A stretch of DNA of 64,000 nucleotides from Lunularia cruciata (Eukaryota > Streptophyta > Marchantiopsida > Lunulariales > Lunulariaceae). Of the stretch, positions 10,086 through 19,764 are shown piece by piece (position 1 is the first letter of the stretch; each line of letters opens with the position of its first letter). Made by a program: the position numbers and the translations under genes. The DNA is taken from assembly GCA_948567375.1 (NCBI GenBank), contig OX419755.1:46381001-46445000 (forward strand). The letters run 5' to 3'. The notes beneath the pieces are model-generated. The model made no database searches. It saw only the letters and a program-made list of their open reading frames with translations, and was not told the origin of the DNA.

Positions 10086-12521
10086 ATGGGAGGAGGGAAG
10101 AAGAACTCCGAATTTGTAGTGAGAAATCATGCAATTCGGAGATTAGATGTAGTAGCGAGGATCGAAGTCTTGAGCCGACTTCGGATCACCTTTCTGGCAT
10201 GGAATTGGAACATAAGCTTTCCAGGATTCATGACAGAAATCGTCGAGAGTAAATGTCTTGATGGTCCCGAGGAAGAAGGGAAGAGAGGAAATCCGGCTCG
10301 CTGGACAGAGTCGGATTGGAGACTCGTACTCGGGAAGGAGGCAGGCTCGGAGCAGGGGGCCACGTTCTTGGGGAAATGGGAGATAGCCCAAGAAACTCAG
10401 GAGGTGAGAGATGCCTTCTCGTCGAAGAGAACAAAGAATGGGTACAAGGTAGAAAGTTACAAAGACCGTGTCAAGAGAGGAATTGTGAGTGCTTTGATGG
10501 CAATCCTGAAGCCGGAGAGAACTACCTATGTGATGAAACACCAAGCGGTGTTCTTTCACAAATTGTTTGCAGGAGAACCAATTAATTGGGCGAGGTGTTT
10601 TCACGGGAGAACGAGGCAGATGGTGTGGAATCTGCGGGATAAGTCCCCTCCACATTATATTGTGCCGTTTGCAGCGCATTTCTATCTCGGGCTCAATTTG
10701 CTGAACTCGGCGGAGCGAAATCGGATGGTGTCGCACTTCCATCCGGATGTGCGAAAGGAAGTCGATGCGGAGGAGCAGCAATACATTCTTCAAATCTGGA
10801 GCGCAGACGATTACTACTTAAAGACAGGGAAGAACGTGGAGGTCGTTGAAAGTACCCCGACAAAGAAGAGAACTCGGCAAGCAGACGTCGAAGAAAACAA
10901 GAAACCTCGGAAGGTGCAGAGAAATAACGTGAGGCGAGGAATGGTGGTGATCGAGTCGGAAGATGAAGACTCAGAAGGCAAAGCTGAGCTCAAGACGGAG
11001 GACTCGGAACGTGAGGAGGAACCTGAGCTGACACTGCAGAGTGGAGATACAAGCAGTGATAGTGAAGTCGGTGGAGAAATGACCTCGGCACCAACGCCTG
11101 AAGAATACAAAGAAGAAATTCAAGCCGAGGTAAAAGCCAAAGACAATGCAGCGCTGGAAGATGAAGTACCGGTGCTCAAGGAGAAGAAGATCGCAGTACA
11201 GCGAGGAATTCGCTCGAGACATAAGGCGAAGGGGGAAGCGGGACCAAGTAGAGTGACAGAAGAAGTAGAAGGAAGCTCGGGCAGTGAAGCATCAATTCCG
11301 ATACAAAGACTGTAGAGAAGAAGGCAAGTATCGGATGAACACGAAGTACAAAGAGAAGTAGCCGCACGAGAAGAAGTGATCCCGAGTGATGGAGTGGAGT
11401 ACCTGCGGGAAGTGGTGTGTCCGTTGTTAGTAAAGTTAGAACATAAGAAGAAGGAGATGCAGTCTACTTGTCCAGAGGTAAAGACTGTGTTGCAGGTGTT
11501 GGCAAGATTAGAAGAAGAAAACTCGGAGTTGAAGAAGATTATGACCCGAGGTGAGAAGGAGAGAGAAGTACTGCAATTGGAGGCAGTGGAGAGGAGTCAG
11601 GTAATCAAAGACCTGAAGAGAGAAGTGAATTATATAGAAGATCTTGCGAGCAAGAGTGACATCGCAAGGGAGAGACAGGTAGCGGAGCATGAAATCTTGA
11701 AGCAACAGTTTGCTGATTCAAGAGTAGAGCTCATCCATGCTATGGCGAGAGTAGCATCGAAGGATCAAGAGCTCGATCGAGTGATGGAGAGTATGGAGGA
11801 GAAGAAGCAACTTTGGCAGCGAGAGTTGGCTGCGAGATATGGAGAAGAAGAGAGATTACGAGACTTACTTCGTAATCAGGAAGAAAAGGTTGCACAGAAG
11901 GAGAAAGAGAAGGACGCGGTGAAGGCCGAATTCGAAGAAGAGTTGGCGATGTACAGAGAGGAATGGCTTGCAGATCGGGAACAGGAAAGGAAGACAAGAT
12001 TAGAGCCATTGCAGGAGATAGTCCTCAGAGTAAACGTGATGCTAAGTACAGAGGCCAGTGTTCGAATTGAAGAAACGCGTCTGCACGAGTTGAAGTTGTT
12101 AGTACAGGAGACGAGGCGAAGGCAAGCGAAAGATACAGATCTAAATGCTTTGTTGATTAAGTTGAGAACTCGTGTAGATAGGAAGATCTTAGAAGTAGAA
12201 GACAATATCGCCATTAGATTAGACTTAGTAAGAATAGAGTTAGAAAAGCTTCGGCGGGATGTTAAAGCAAAACCCGACGTAGATAACATCGGGATCCAAA
12301 TGTCTTCGGAGTTGGTCTCAGGAACAATAGAGAGGAGTGGGTCGAAAGATGAAGAGTTAGATAGATTACCTGTTAGTACAATTTCAGATTATGAAAGAGA
12401 ATTGTTAAATCTGGTAGAAGAAGTAGAAGATATGAAACCCGAGGACAGAATAGTAGGAAGTAAGATTACTTCGGGTTCAGGGTTGAAAGACGAGGAAGAA
12501 GTAGACATCGGATCGGATTAG
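10086..12521 (+). CDS. LTR-encoded protein, unknown function, one in-frame TAG
   Basis: The frame is open from before 9948 to 12521 apart from one TAG at 11313-11315. I place the start at ATG 10086 (good purine context, starts MGGGKKN) because ATG 9948 lies at or before the expected transcript start. Residues ~1-230 look globular and Trp/Phe-rich; ~257-285 are strongly basic (possible nuclear signal); ~290-345 are acidic and Ser-rich. The TAG is codon 410. The second half, to ~750, is a long charged coiled coil with an acidic end. No ATG lies close after the TAG, which argues for an ancestral single frame or readthrough. I cannot name the family. Weak alternatives are a plant 'extra ORF' of gypsy elements or a structural protein. 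That it is coding is supported by length and by the same frame persisting, indel-free, in the 3' LTR. Confidence 0.68.
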
Positions 12522-13314
12522 TAACCAATTTGAGATTTGAAGAGACAGATATGAAGAGGTGCATTGTCATTTCGGATCTGCAGGTTAGAACAGTTGTGGT
12601 AGAACGGTATAGTTGTTAGAACTGTCGATTGCTTCACTATTTAAGAGTGGCATTTGCAGGAAATTGTTGTTCAGTGCTCATTATTTCTGAGAATAGATAA
12701 AGCGAAGGGCTGTGAAGCAGTGCTCGTTGCTTGAGCTTGATTCCGAGTATCAACTTTGTAATTGTGTTTGTGAATGTTTGGAGAAATTCAAAGTGCAAGT
12801 CAGAGTGCTTGTTGGATGTTGGATTCCACAGCCTTGATCTTCATTCTGTGTGTTTGATCCTGAGTGAAGTGCAATCGAAGCAATGCCTTGACAGATCTGA
12901 GAGGAATTGTAGTGTTGGTAGTATTCTGCATTTGTGATTGCAGTGCGAAGTTGATGTGAAGCAATTTCGATCGAGGAAGTTGTGCCTTCAGTGGAAGAGT
13001 GGAACACAATTCTGAGGCGAAGTCGTTTTGCAGTGAGGTGCCATTTTTGGGAGAGCCTGAATCATCACAATCAAGATTGCTTGGAAAGATTTGATGAAGT
13101 TGTGATTATGGAGTGTTAATTTGTGACAAGACTGCAAGTCAGTGCTTGTTACTCTCTTCTGGGTGTGGTTTCTACCTGAGAGACTAAAGAAGAACTCAAG
13201 AAGAACTGAAATTGTTACTTTGCTTCGTATTTGGACATTTCTGACTCGTATCTCTACGGGAACAAACTTTACTTACCTGATTATCGCAAAAGTGATATTT
13301 GCTGGGTTGTCACA
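12522..13314 (+). other. Non-coding 3' part of the 5' LTR
   Basis: About 790 bp after the LTR reading frame with no long frame on either strand. It is the same as 22755-23414 in the 3' LTR, minus the last ~133 bp. I see no other feature in it. Confidence 0.6.
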
Positions 13315-13321
13315 TGATTTT

Positions 13322-13339
13322 TGGCGCCGCTGCCGTGGA
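13322..13339 (+). other. Primer-binding site, tRNA-Asp type
   Basis: TGGCGCCGCTGCCGTGGA starts 7 nt after the LTR. It matches the plant tRNA-Asp type site at about 16 of 18 positions, and would prime minus-strand DNA synthesis. Confidence 0.75.
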
Positions 13340-13402
13340 TACAAATCTCGGAAGTGGAAGAATACGAAGCCAAATTGAACACTGGGTATCAAGGCAATAT
13401 GA

Positions 13403-15064
13403 ATGTCTGGATTGAAAGAACAACGGGAAGAGAGAGCCCGAAGACGAGCACTTCAGCGTGAAGAAGACGAACGTCTGAACGCCCCATCCATCGTTGACGA
13501 AACTGAGCGAGAGGCGTTGGAGTTTCAACTCCTTCACGAAGTGCAAGAAGCCCTGCGAGACCTTCATCACAAGAAACGTGAAGGCGGTTGGCAAGGCTAC
13601 TTCGCATCTCCCTCTTCTTCCAAGAAGAAGAAAGAATCGAGTGGGCAAATATATGCATTGTGGCCCAGTACCCCAACTTCCCCTAGAGCTGTAAAGGAAG
13701 TTGTTTCCTTGAAGACCTTTGTTCGAGAAAAGACAGCACGCACACTTACTGAAGACGAGTGTCAACATCTTCTACGAACGATTCCTCGGTTGTCCCGAAG
13801 GAATTTGGAAGAACTTATTGAAGGTGTTGATCTTGAATCTTCCACTCGGGTTGAAGTCGACCCTCTCAGAGTAGAAATTGTCGAAGAAGACCCTGTGTTG
13901 AATTTGACGAATTGGAATCCCTGGGCTGACAACACGGTGTCAATTCCAGCCAATTCTTCCGTTCCGTCAAGTTCTACATTCCCTCAGCCGATCCCAGTGC
14001 ATCAAACGATGACTTTGCTTCCTATCACCTGACACGCCTATCAGAAGTATAAGGGGACGGAACAAGACGAAGACCCAGATGAATTCATCGAAGAATTTGA
14101 AGTCATCTCCTTTGCTAACAAGGAGCATGACTCAACGGATCGACTAAGAATTTTTCCAAGTCTGCTTCGCAAGAAAGCTCGGAGCTGGTACATGCATGTG
14201 ACTCAGAAGGGGTTTGTACCATCGGATTGGGCAGACTTGAGAAACAACTTCCTGGAACGATTCCGGGAGGTTGACTATGATACGAGTGTCTTCGCGGCAC
14301 TAAACGATTTGGACCGAGGCAAGAAGGAGAAGTTGAGGGACTACTCTGAGCGGTTCATGGCATTACTGAACCGAGTTCCCAAGCAATCGGGGGTGGTGGG
14401 ATACTCCGATGCCCAAGCCATTACCTGGTTCCGCGGGGGCCTGTCACCAAAGATACAAATCTTTGCGAGGGAGAGGAATGTAACTTCCCTCGATAAAGTA
14501 CTCAAACATGTCACTCATTATGAAGCGGCACACTCTCGCTCTGCCGGTAACCGGAGAAATCGGGAGAAGAAGGGCAAGAAGCCCAGAAGGAGAGCTTCGC
14601 GCAGTACCTCCCCTTCTTCGGACGAATCCTCTACGTCTTCAAGCTCTTCTTTGGAATCCGAAGAAGAATCAAAGCCAAGACGAGTCAGAAGACGTGGAGC
14701 CAAGAAACCAGTGACGTCGCCAGCCAAGAGTGTACATAAGGCGGATACGAAGCTGGATGCCCTCATCAAGGATTTTTCGGATTTCAAGATCCAGATGATT
14801 GGGGCTAAGGACCAAAGAAAGGCCCCCGCATTTGGACGATCTAATGTGTGGTGCACCGCCTGTGGAAAATCCGGCCATGCCAACATAGAATGCAATACTC
14901 GTAATGCATTCCTGGTGCAGCAAATTGATTGGGTTCCGGGATGGGACCAAGACGATGACGAAGAGGCGGTGTATCAAACTCAAGAGGTACAGCCTCAACC
15001 GAGCACATCATATCAAGGTCCGAGGTTGGGACCCAGGGAGTATAACCCCAATGCTCCTGCATGA
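13403..15064 (+). pseudogene. gag: Gypsy gag: matrix/capsid and first zinc knuckle
   Basis: Structural protein that packages the element RNA. ATG 13403 begins a charged N-terminal region. After a TGA at 14030-14032 the same frame continues with a typical retrotransposon gag core: DPDEFIEEFE near 14070, then the ARSWY and FLERFRE motifs. A basic, Ser-rich linker follows near 14560-14720, then a CCHC knuckle at about 14852-14893. A second TGA at 15062-15064 also leaves the frame intact on its far side. Both stops are explicable as CGA-to-TGA changes. The frame runs on without shift into the protease region. Confidence 0.85.
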
Positions 15065-15073
15065 AGACCACCG

Positions 15074-16744
15074 ATGAGCAACCAAAATCACCCTCAGAAT
15101 GTTGCGCCCGGAGCCTGTTATAATTGTGGCTCGATGGGACATTGGTCTCCAAATTGTCCCGAGCCAAGAAGGCAAATTGGGTATGTTCCCCTGTGTGGAA
15201 ATTGTAAAGGATCGGGGCATACGGGCAACCAATGCCCTCACCCGCTGAACCCGAAGCCTCTTGTAAAATATGTACAGACCCCCGCTGAGCGTGAAGCACT
15301 TCAGCCGAAGGGGGATACGAATGTGAATTGTATAACTCTTGAGGAAGAAAGACCTCACGAAGGGAGTCCGGCCTCAGAAGGAGAATGGCCAGACCTTGAA
15401 ATTTTGAAAGTTGAGACACGCTCCACCAAGAAGAAGCGTGATCCCGAAGAACTAAGTACGACCTCGTCGTCTTCCCGAAAGGCGAAGAGACAGCGCCCAA
15501 AAGCAATTCTTTCGGCCAAGGAGGAAAAGATCCTTGCAAAAGCTAAAGCTAAAGCCTTGCAGAAAGAATTAACAGAGGCATTACTCAGGACTCGGGAACT
15601 AAGTTTGGAAGAAGAGACGAAGACGAAGTCTCCAATTTTTCCGGCGGACATCCGATCCGAAGTAAAGGGTCTGATTCAAGCCAAGGTAGGCCAACCCGAG
15701 GAAGCTCGGGTTAAGGCCATCAGCAAGCCCGTCACCATTTTGAAGCGTCCCGACGTCAAAAGGGAGCATGGAGAGTCCTCGGACTCAAAGCCGAAGACGA
15801 AGACGGTCAAATTGGGAGGAGTTCCCCAATATGATATTATAGCCGACTTGGCCACCACAAATGCCAATGTTACATTTAAGCAATTGTGGGAAGATAACAA
15901 GCTGTACAAGAGACAGCTTAACTCGGCCCTCAAGAAGGTGAGGTTGATGTCAAAGAAGGACCTGCCTGCTATCTATCGTATTGAACAAGAAGATTTGGGA
16001 TCTCCCGAGGTAGACGCGGAGATTGCAGGTTGCATGATCACATCGATACCCATTGACTTTGGGTCCGGTGTGAATGTCATGACCGAAGATACTGCAAATC
16101 GACTCGGGTATCATACATTTGAACCAACACCCCGAGTTTTGAAGTTCGCAGACCAAACCAGGAGACGGCCCTTGGGCATGCTGTCGAACATTACCACGAT
16201 CATTGGAGAGGTACTCTTCAAGTTTAATTACATCGTGTTGCGGCCAGTGACAAAAACTGGTTACCTTCTATTGATCGGCAGACCCTGGTTGTATAGTGCC
16301 CAAGTTGTAGTAGATTGGCATCAGCAGAAGTTAAGATTCAAGGACATTTCGTCCAAAGATCAGAAGCTGGTGACTGTGAGTTGGACGAAGGTTCCCCATC
16401 TCGGGGAAACAAGTTCGTCAGAAGAGGAGGACGAGTCCGAAGATTCATTGTCTTCGTCTTCAGACAAATCCGAAGAAGAAGTCCAAGTTAATTACTTGGA
16501 ATGCTACGAGGTAGAGGCTGACGATAAAGATCCATATGACCTCGCCTTGGGTGAACCTGACTTGGAGGAAGGGGGTTTGATGGCCGCTTGCCTTGGGATA
16601 AGCCGAGTAAGCCACGTTGAAGGAGTCATCAACCCCGATGACTGTCAAGAGGTGTTAGTCACTGAAGGAAAAGTTTTAAAAATCTCGAAGGCAGTTACTT
16701 CGGAGGAGTTGGTAGGATACACTGCCCTGTTTATAGAATTCTAG
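15074..16744 (+). pseudogene. Gypsy nucleocapsid knuckles and protease
   Basis: Same frame as gag. Two further CCHC knuckles lie at about 15116-15157 and 15203-15240, then a long charged linker, then a retropepsin-like domain at about 16010-16340. The active-site triplet reads Asp-Phe-Gly (16055-16063), where the family has Asp-Ser/Thr-Gly; a TCT-to-TTT change would explain it, so the protease is probably dead. A later ILLIGRPWL-like stretch fits the C-terminal part of the fold. An acidic tail follows. TAG at 16742-16744, explicable as CAG-to-TAG, separates it from RT without changing frame. Confidence 0.82.
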
Positions 16745-17557
16745 GATGTATTCGCCTGGTCGATTGATCAAATGCCGGGTATTCCACGAGAATTTGGAGA
16801 ACACCGGATTGATTTGATTGAAGATGCAGTTCCGGTTCGGCAGCGACAATACCGCTTGAACCCGAAGTACTTGCTCTTGGTAAAAGATGAAATCGATAAG
16901 TACTTAGGGGCCGGAATCATCTTCCCTGTCTTAAGCAGTGAATGGGTCTCCCCCATTGTCATTGTCCCGAAGAAGAAAACAGGGAAGATCCGAGTGTGCC
17001 AAGACTTTCGAAAATTGAACGCAGTCACAAGGAAAGATCATCATCCCTTGCCTTTTACCGATACAATCTTAGACCAGGTGGCTGGGCATCATTGTTATAG
17101 TTTTCTCGATGGATTTTCAGGGTACAATCAAGTATCCATTCGGGAAGAAGACAAGGATAAAACTACATTCACGACCGATTGGGGCACTTTCGCTTACAAT
17201 CAAATGCCCTTTGGGTTGTGTAATGCTCCCGCTACTTTCCAGTGGATGATGAATTCGATCTTTAAAGATTTCCTACGTAAATTTGTCAAAGTTTTTATTG
17301 ATGACTTTTGTGTGTTTGGACGACGGGATGTACATAGAGATTACTTTTGCCAAACGTTTGAAAGGTGTCGTTTTGCCGGCTTGTCATTACACCCGGAGAA
17401 ATGCTTCTTCGCAATGAAGGAGGGAATTCTTCTGGGGCATCGGGTGTCAAGCCGAGGTATTGAAGTCGATGTTGAGAAGGTTAAAATAATCACAACTTTG
17501 GAATCCCCAAAGAACATCCGGGAGCTGAGAGCCTTCTTGGGACATGTCGGATATTAG
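16745..17557 (+). pseudogene. Gypsy reverse transcriptase
   Basis: Copies element RNA into DNA. The leading DVFAW and MPGIP motifs come first, then the RT fingers and palm: VSPIVIVPKK near 16950, RVCQDFRKLN near 16990, FLDGFSGYNQ near 17104, the MPFGLCNAPATFQ motif near 17203, and the catalytic FIDD at 17294-17305. GHRVSSRGIEVD and the connection region follow. The catalytic residues are intact. A TAG at 17555-17557 interrupts the conserved GHVGY.RRF motif. Confidence 0.9.
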
Positions 17558-18370
17558 AGACGCTTTGTGTCAAACTATGCAGTGCTTGCTGCACCACTTA
17601 CAAAGCTTCTGAAGAAATCCGAAGACTATCTGTGGGAAGCACATCAAGAAGAAGCCTTCCAGGTGTTGAAGAAGAAATTGGTTGAAGCACCAGTCATGAG
17701 GGCCCCAAATTGGGACGTCCCTTTTCATGTGTATGTGGATACTTCGTCCATGGCCATCGGGGTTGTCTTAAGTCAAAAGGACGAGAAGAAGAAAGATTAC
17801 CCGGTGTATTACGCCAGCAGACAACTTTCAGTTTCTGAAAAGAATTATTCAACGACGGAAAGAGAAGCACTCGGAATGGTGTATGCCTGCAAGAAATTTC
17901 GGCATTATTTGTTGGGGTATGAGTTTGTCTTCTATGTTGACCATTATGCATTGCAACATCTGGTCAAGAAGGCAGATTTATCGGGACGAATTGCAAGATG
18001 GATCTTGTTATTACAAGAGTTCACGTATACTGTACAAGTAAGGAAGGGAGCTTCGCATTCGAAAGCGGATTTCCTGTCCAGGTTAGACACTCAAGACCAG
18101 GAGTGGGAAATTGACGATCGGTTCCCTGACGAAGAGTTGTATCACTTATCAGCAATGAGAAGTACGAGGTATGCAGATGAATATAATTATCTGAATACTC
18201 TCCATTGTCCTGAGGGGATGGATCCGGAACAGCGGGCAGTCTTTCTCCGGAAAATGGGGCCGTACCAGCTTAAACACAGCATTTTATTTAAGATGGGCGA
18301 AGATGAAGTACTTCGGCGATGCTTGGAGTCATACGAAGTAGGAGGAGTAATTGAATCTTTACACTCCGAG
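17558..18370 (+). pseudogene. Gypsy RNase H domain
   Basis: Same frame continued after the TAG. A connection (AAPLTKLLKK) is followed by the RNase H domain at about 17700-18090, with VYVDTSS carrying the first Asp, the STTEREAL Glu motif, YVDHYALQHL, and SKADFLSRL at the end. It degrades RNA in the RNA/DNA hybrid. The region is split downstream by the LINE insertion at 18371; the frame resumes on the far side. Confidence 0.87.
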
Positions 18371-18643
18371 TACACTGTGTTTGTTGATTGCCCTTGTTAC
18401 ATGCAGATTAGAGTTAGACATCAGATTACTTGCAGTGACTTCTCAACTCTCTTACAGGTTGAAGCTTTAGCATTAGGGAAGTACATGACAGAAGTTACTT
18501 TACATCGGACCAATTTGTTACAAATTGGTCCGATGCCCTAGGCCCTTGCCTAGGCTCACATTTCATGTGTTTTGTATTGTGTTTCCAGCCTTTTGACTCT
18601 TTGGGTCTTTCGGGCTTTATATTTCATTGTTTCATTGTTTCAT
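18371..18643 (+). mobile_element. 273-bp LINE 3' end inserted in pol
   Basis: Contains the last ~50 ORF2 codons, stem-loops, 3'UTR and an octamer tail. TCCGAG occurs on both sides (18365-18370 and 18644-18649), a 6-bp target duplication. Five bases (18371-18375) at its 5' edge do not match the LINE. It shows the LINE family was still moving after the gypsy element landed. Confidence 0.92.
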
Positions 18644-18649
18644 TCCGAG

Positions 18650-19753
18650 GCATCGGGAGGACACTATGCTCTAAAGAATACTGTAAAGAAAATTCTTTCG
18701 GTAGGGTATTGGTGGCCTACAATGTACAAAGATGTACATGCTCATATTCGAAGTTGTGATGCGTGTCAGAGAACGGGGAAGCCGACGGCCACTTCTCAAT
18801 GGCCTTTGAAACCAATTTTGCCTTTGGCCCCATTTGAGAAATGGGGTATTGATTTTGTGGGTCCCATTCAACCAGTAACCCGAGTCACAAGAAAGCGATA
18901 TATTTTGGTTTGCACTGATTACGCTACCAAGATGGTTGAGGCGGAAGCAACTCGCAGAGATGATGCGGAAACTGTGGCGGAATTTTTCTTTCGAAACATC
19001 ATCTCCCGATATGGGTGTCCTTTGGAATTGGTCAGTGACCGAGGAACACATTTTTTGAACTCTGTAATGGAGGAGTTAACCAAGTATTTTCAGATTAAAC
19101 ATCGGAAGACGACTCCTTATAACCCAAAAGCGAATGGCTTAACGGAAAAAGCGAATGGGTTACTTTGTAAAATTTTGAATAAGGTGATTGTCAATTATGC
19201 CTATGACTGGGATACAAAATTACCAGCCGCGTTATGGGCCTATCGGACAACAGAGAAGATTACAACCAAACAAACTCCATACTTCTTGACATATGGCTTG
19301 CACCCCATACTGCCAGTTGAATTTGAAGTTCCGACTTATCGAGTCCTGTGCAAAGAACGAATGTCGGAAGAGGAAAGTCAGGATCTTCGGATTCAACAAC
19401 TGATGTGGTTACAAGAGAAAAGAGACGATGCAATGCAAACCACGAAAGAAGTACAAGCACAGCGGAAAGTCAGGCACGATCAGAGAATCAAGCCTGTGAC
19501 TGTACGAGAAGGGGATTTGGTTTTGTTATATGATAATCGCCAAATATTTTTTCCAGGCAAGTTGCATTTGCGATAGATGGGTCCCTATCGAGTTCGTCAT
19601 CTTTACGAAAATGGATCCTTGCAACTGGTCGATTTGGAAGGTAATCCTTTTGCCACTCGAGTAAACGGGTGGAGAGTTCGGAGATATTGGACCATAGACT
19701 CGGAAGTTTCTAAAACACCCGAGGTCTATGTTCGCGGGGACGCTCACATTTGA
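18650..19753 (+). pseudogene. Gypsy integrase
   Basis: Inserts element DNA into the genome. The N-terminal HHCC zinc motif is visible (GGHYA, then VHAH and SCDAC) near 18658-18765. The catalytic core has the D-D-35-E arrangement: Asp in DFVGPI near 18853, Asp in SDRGTHF near 19037, and Glu 36 residues later near 19145. TAG at 19574-19576 replaces what is probably a Trp before MGPYRV, part of the GPY/F-type C-terminal module. The frame ends at TGA 19751-19753, within the polypurine tract. No chromodomain is seen. Confidence 0.88.
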
Positions 19754-19764
19754 GGGAGGGGGTA
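19752..19764 (+). other. Polypurine tract
   Basis: GAGGGAGGGGGTA directly before the 3' LTR. It primes plus-strand DNA synthesis in LTR elements. Confidence 0.8.

Larger units (their letters stand above)
9532..13314 (+). repeat. 5' LTR, about 3.78 kb
   Basis: Begins TGTGGTGCC and ends GTTGTCACA, giving TG...CA ends with matching TGTG/CACA tips, just before the primer-binding site. It aligns without length change to 19765-23414 (offset 10233). In the first ~430 bp I counted 14 differences, 13 of them transitions and many at CpG. A TATA box lies ~390 bp in, so U3 appears short and the long remainder (R-U5) contains a reading frame. A small inverted repeat (CTTCGGG, loop GTGAAA, CCCGAAG) lies near 9632. 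Confidence 0.92.

Noticed and set aside
12731-13009. Small frames on both strands in the end of the 5' LTR
   Set aside because: Short, overlapping and in competing frames, with no domain. They look like chance frames in U5.
16742-16744. TAG between protease and RT as a programmed readthrough site
   Set aside because: Four other stops break the same frame, and this one is explained by CAG-to-TAG decay. Its context (TAG GAT) is not a known readthrough signal.
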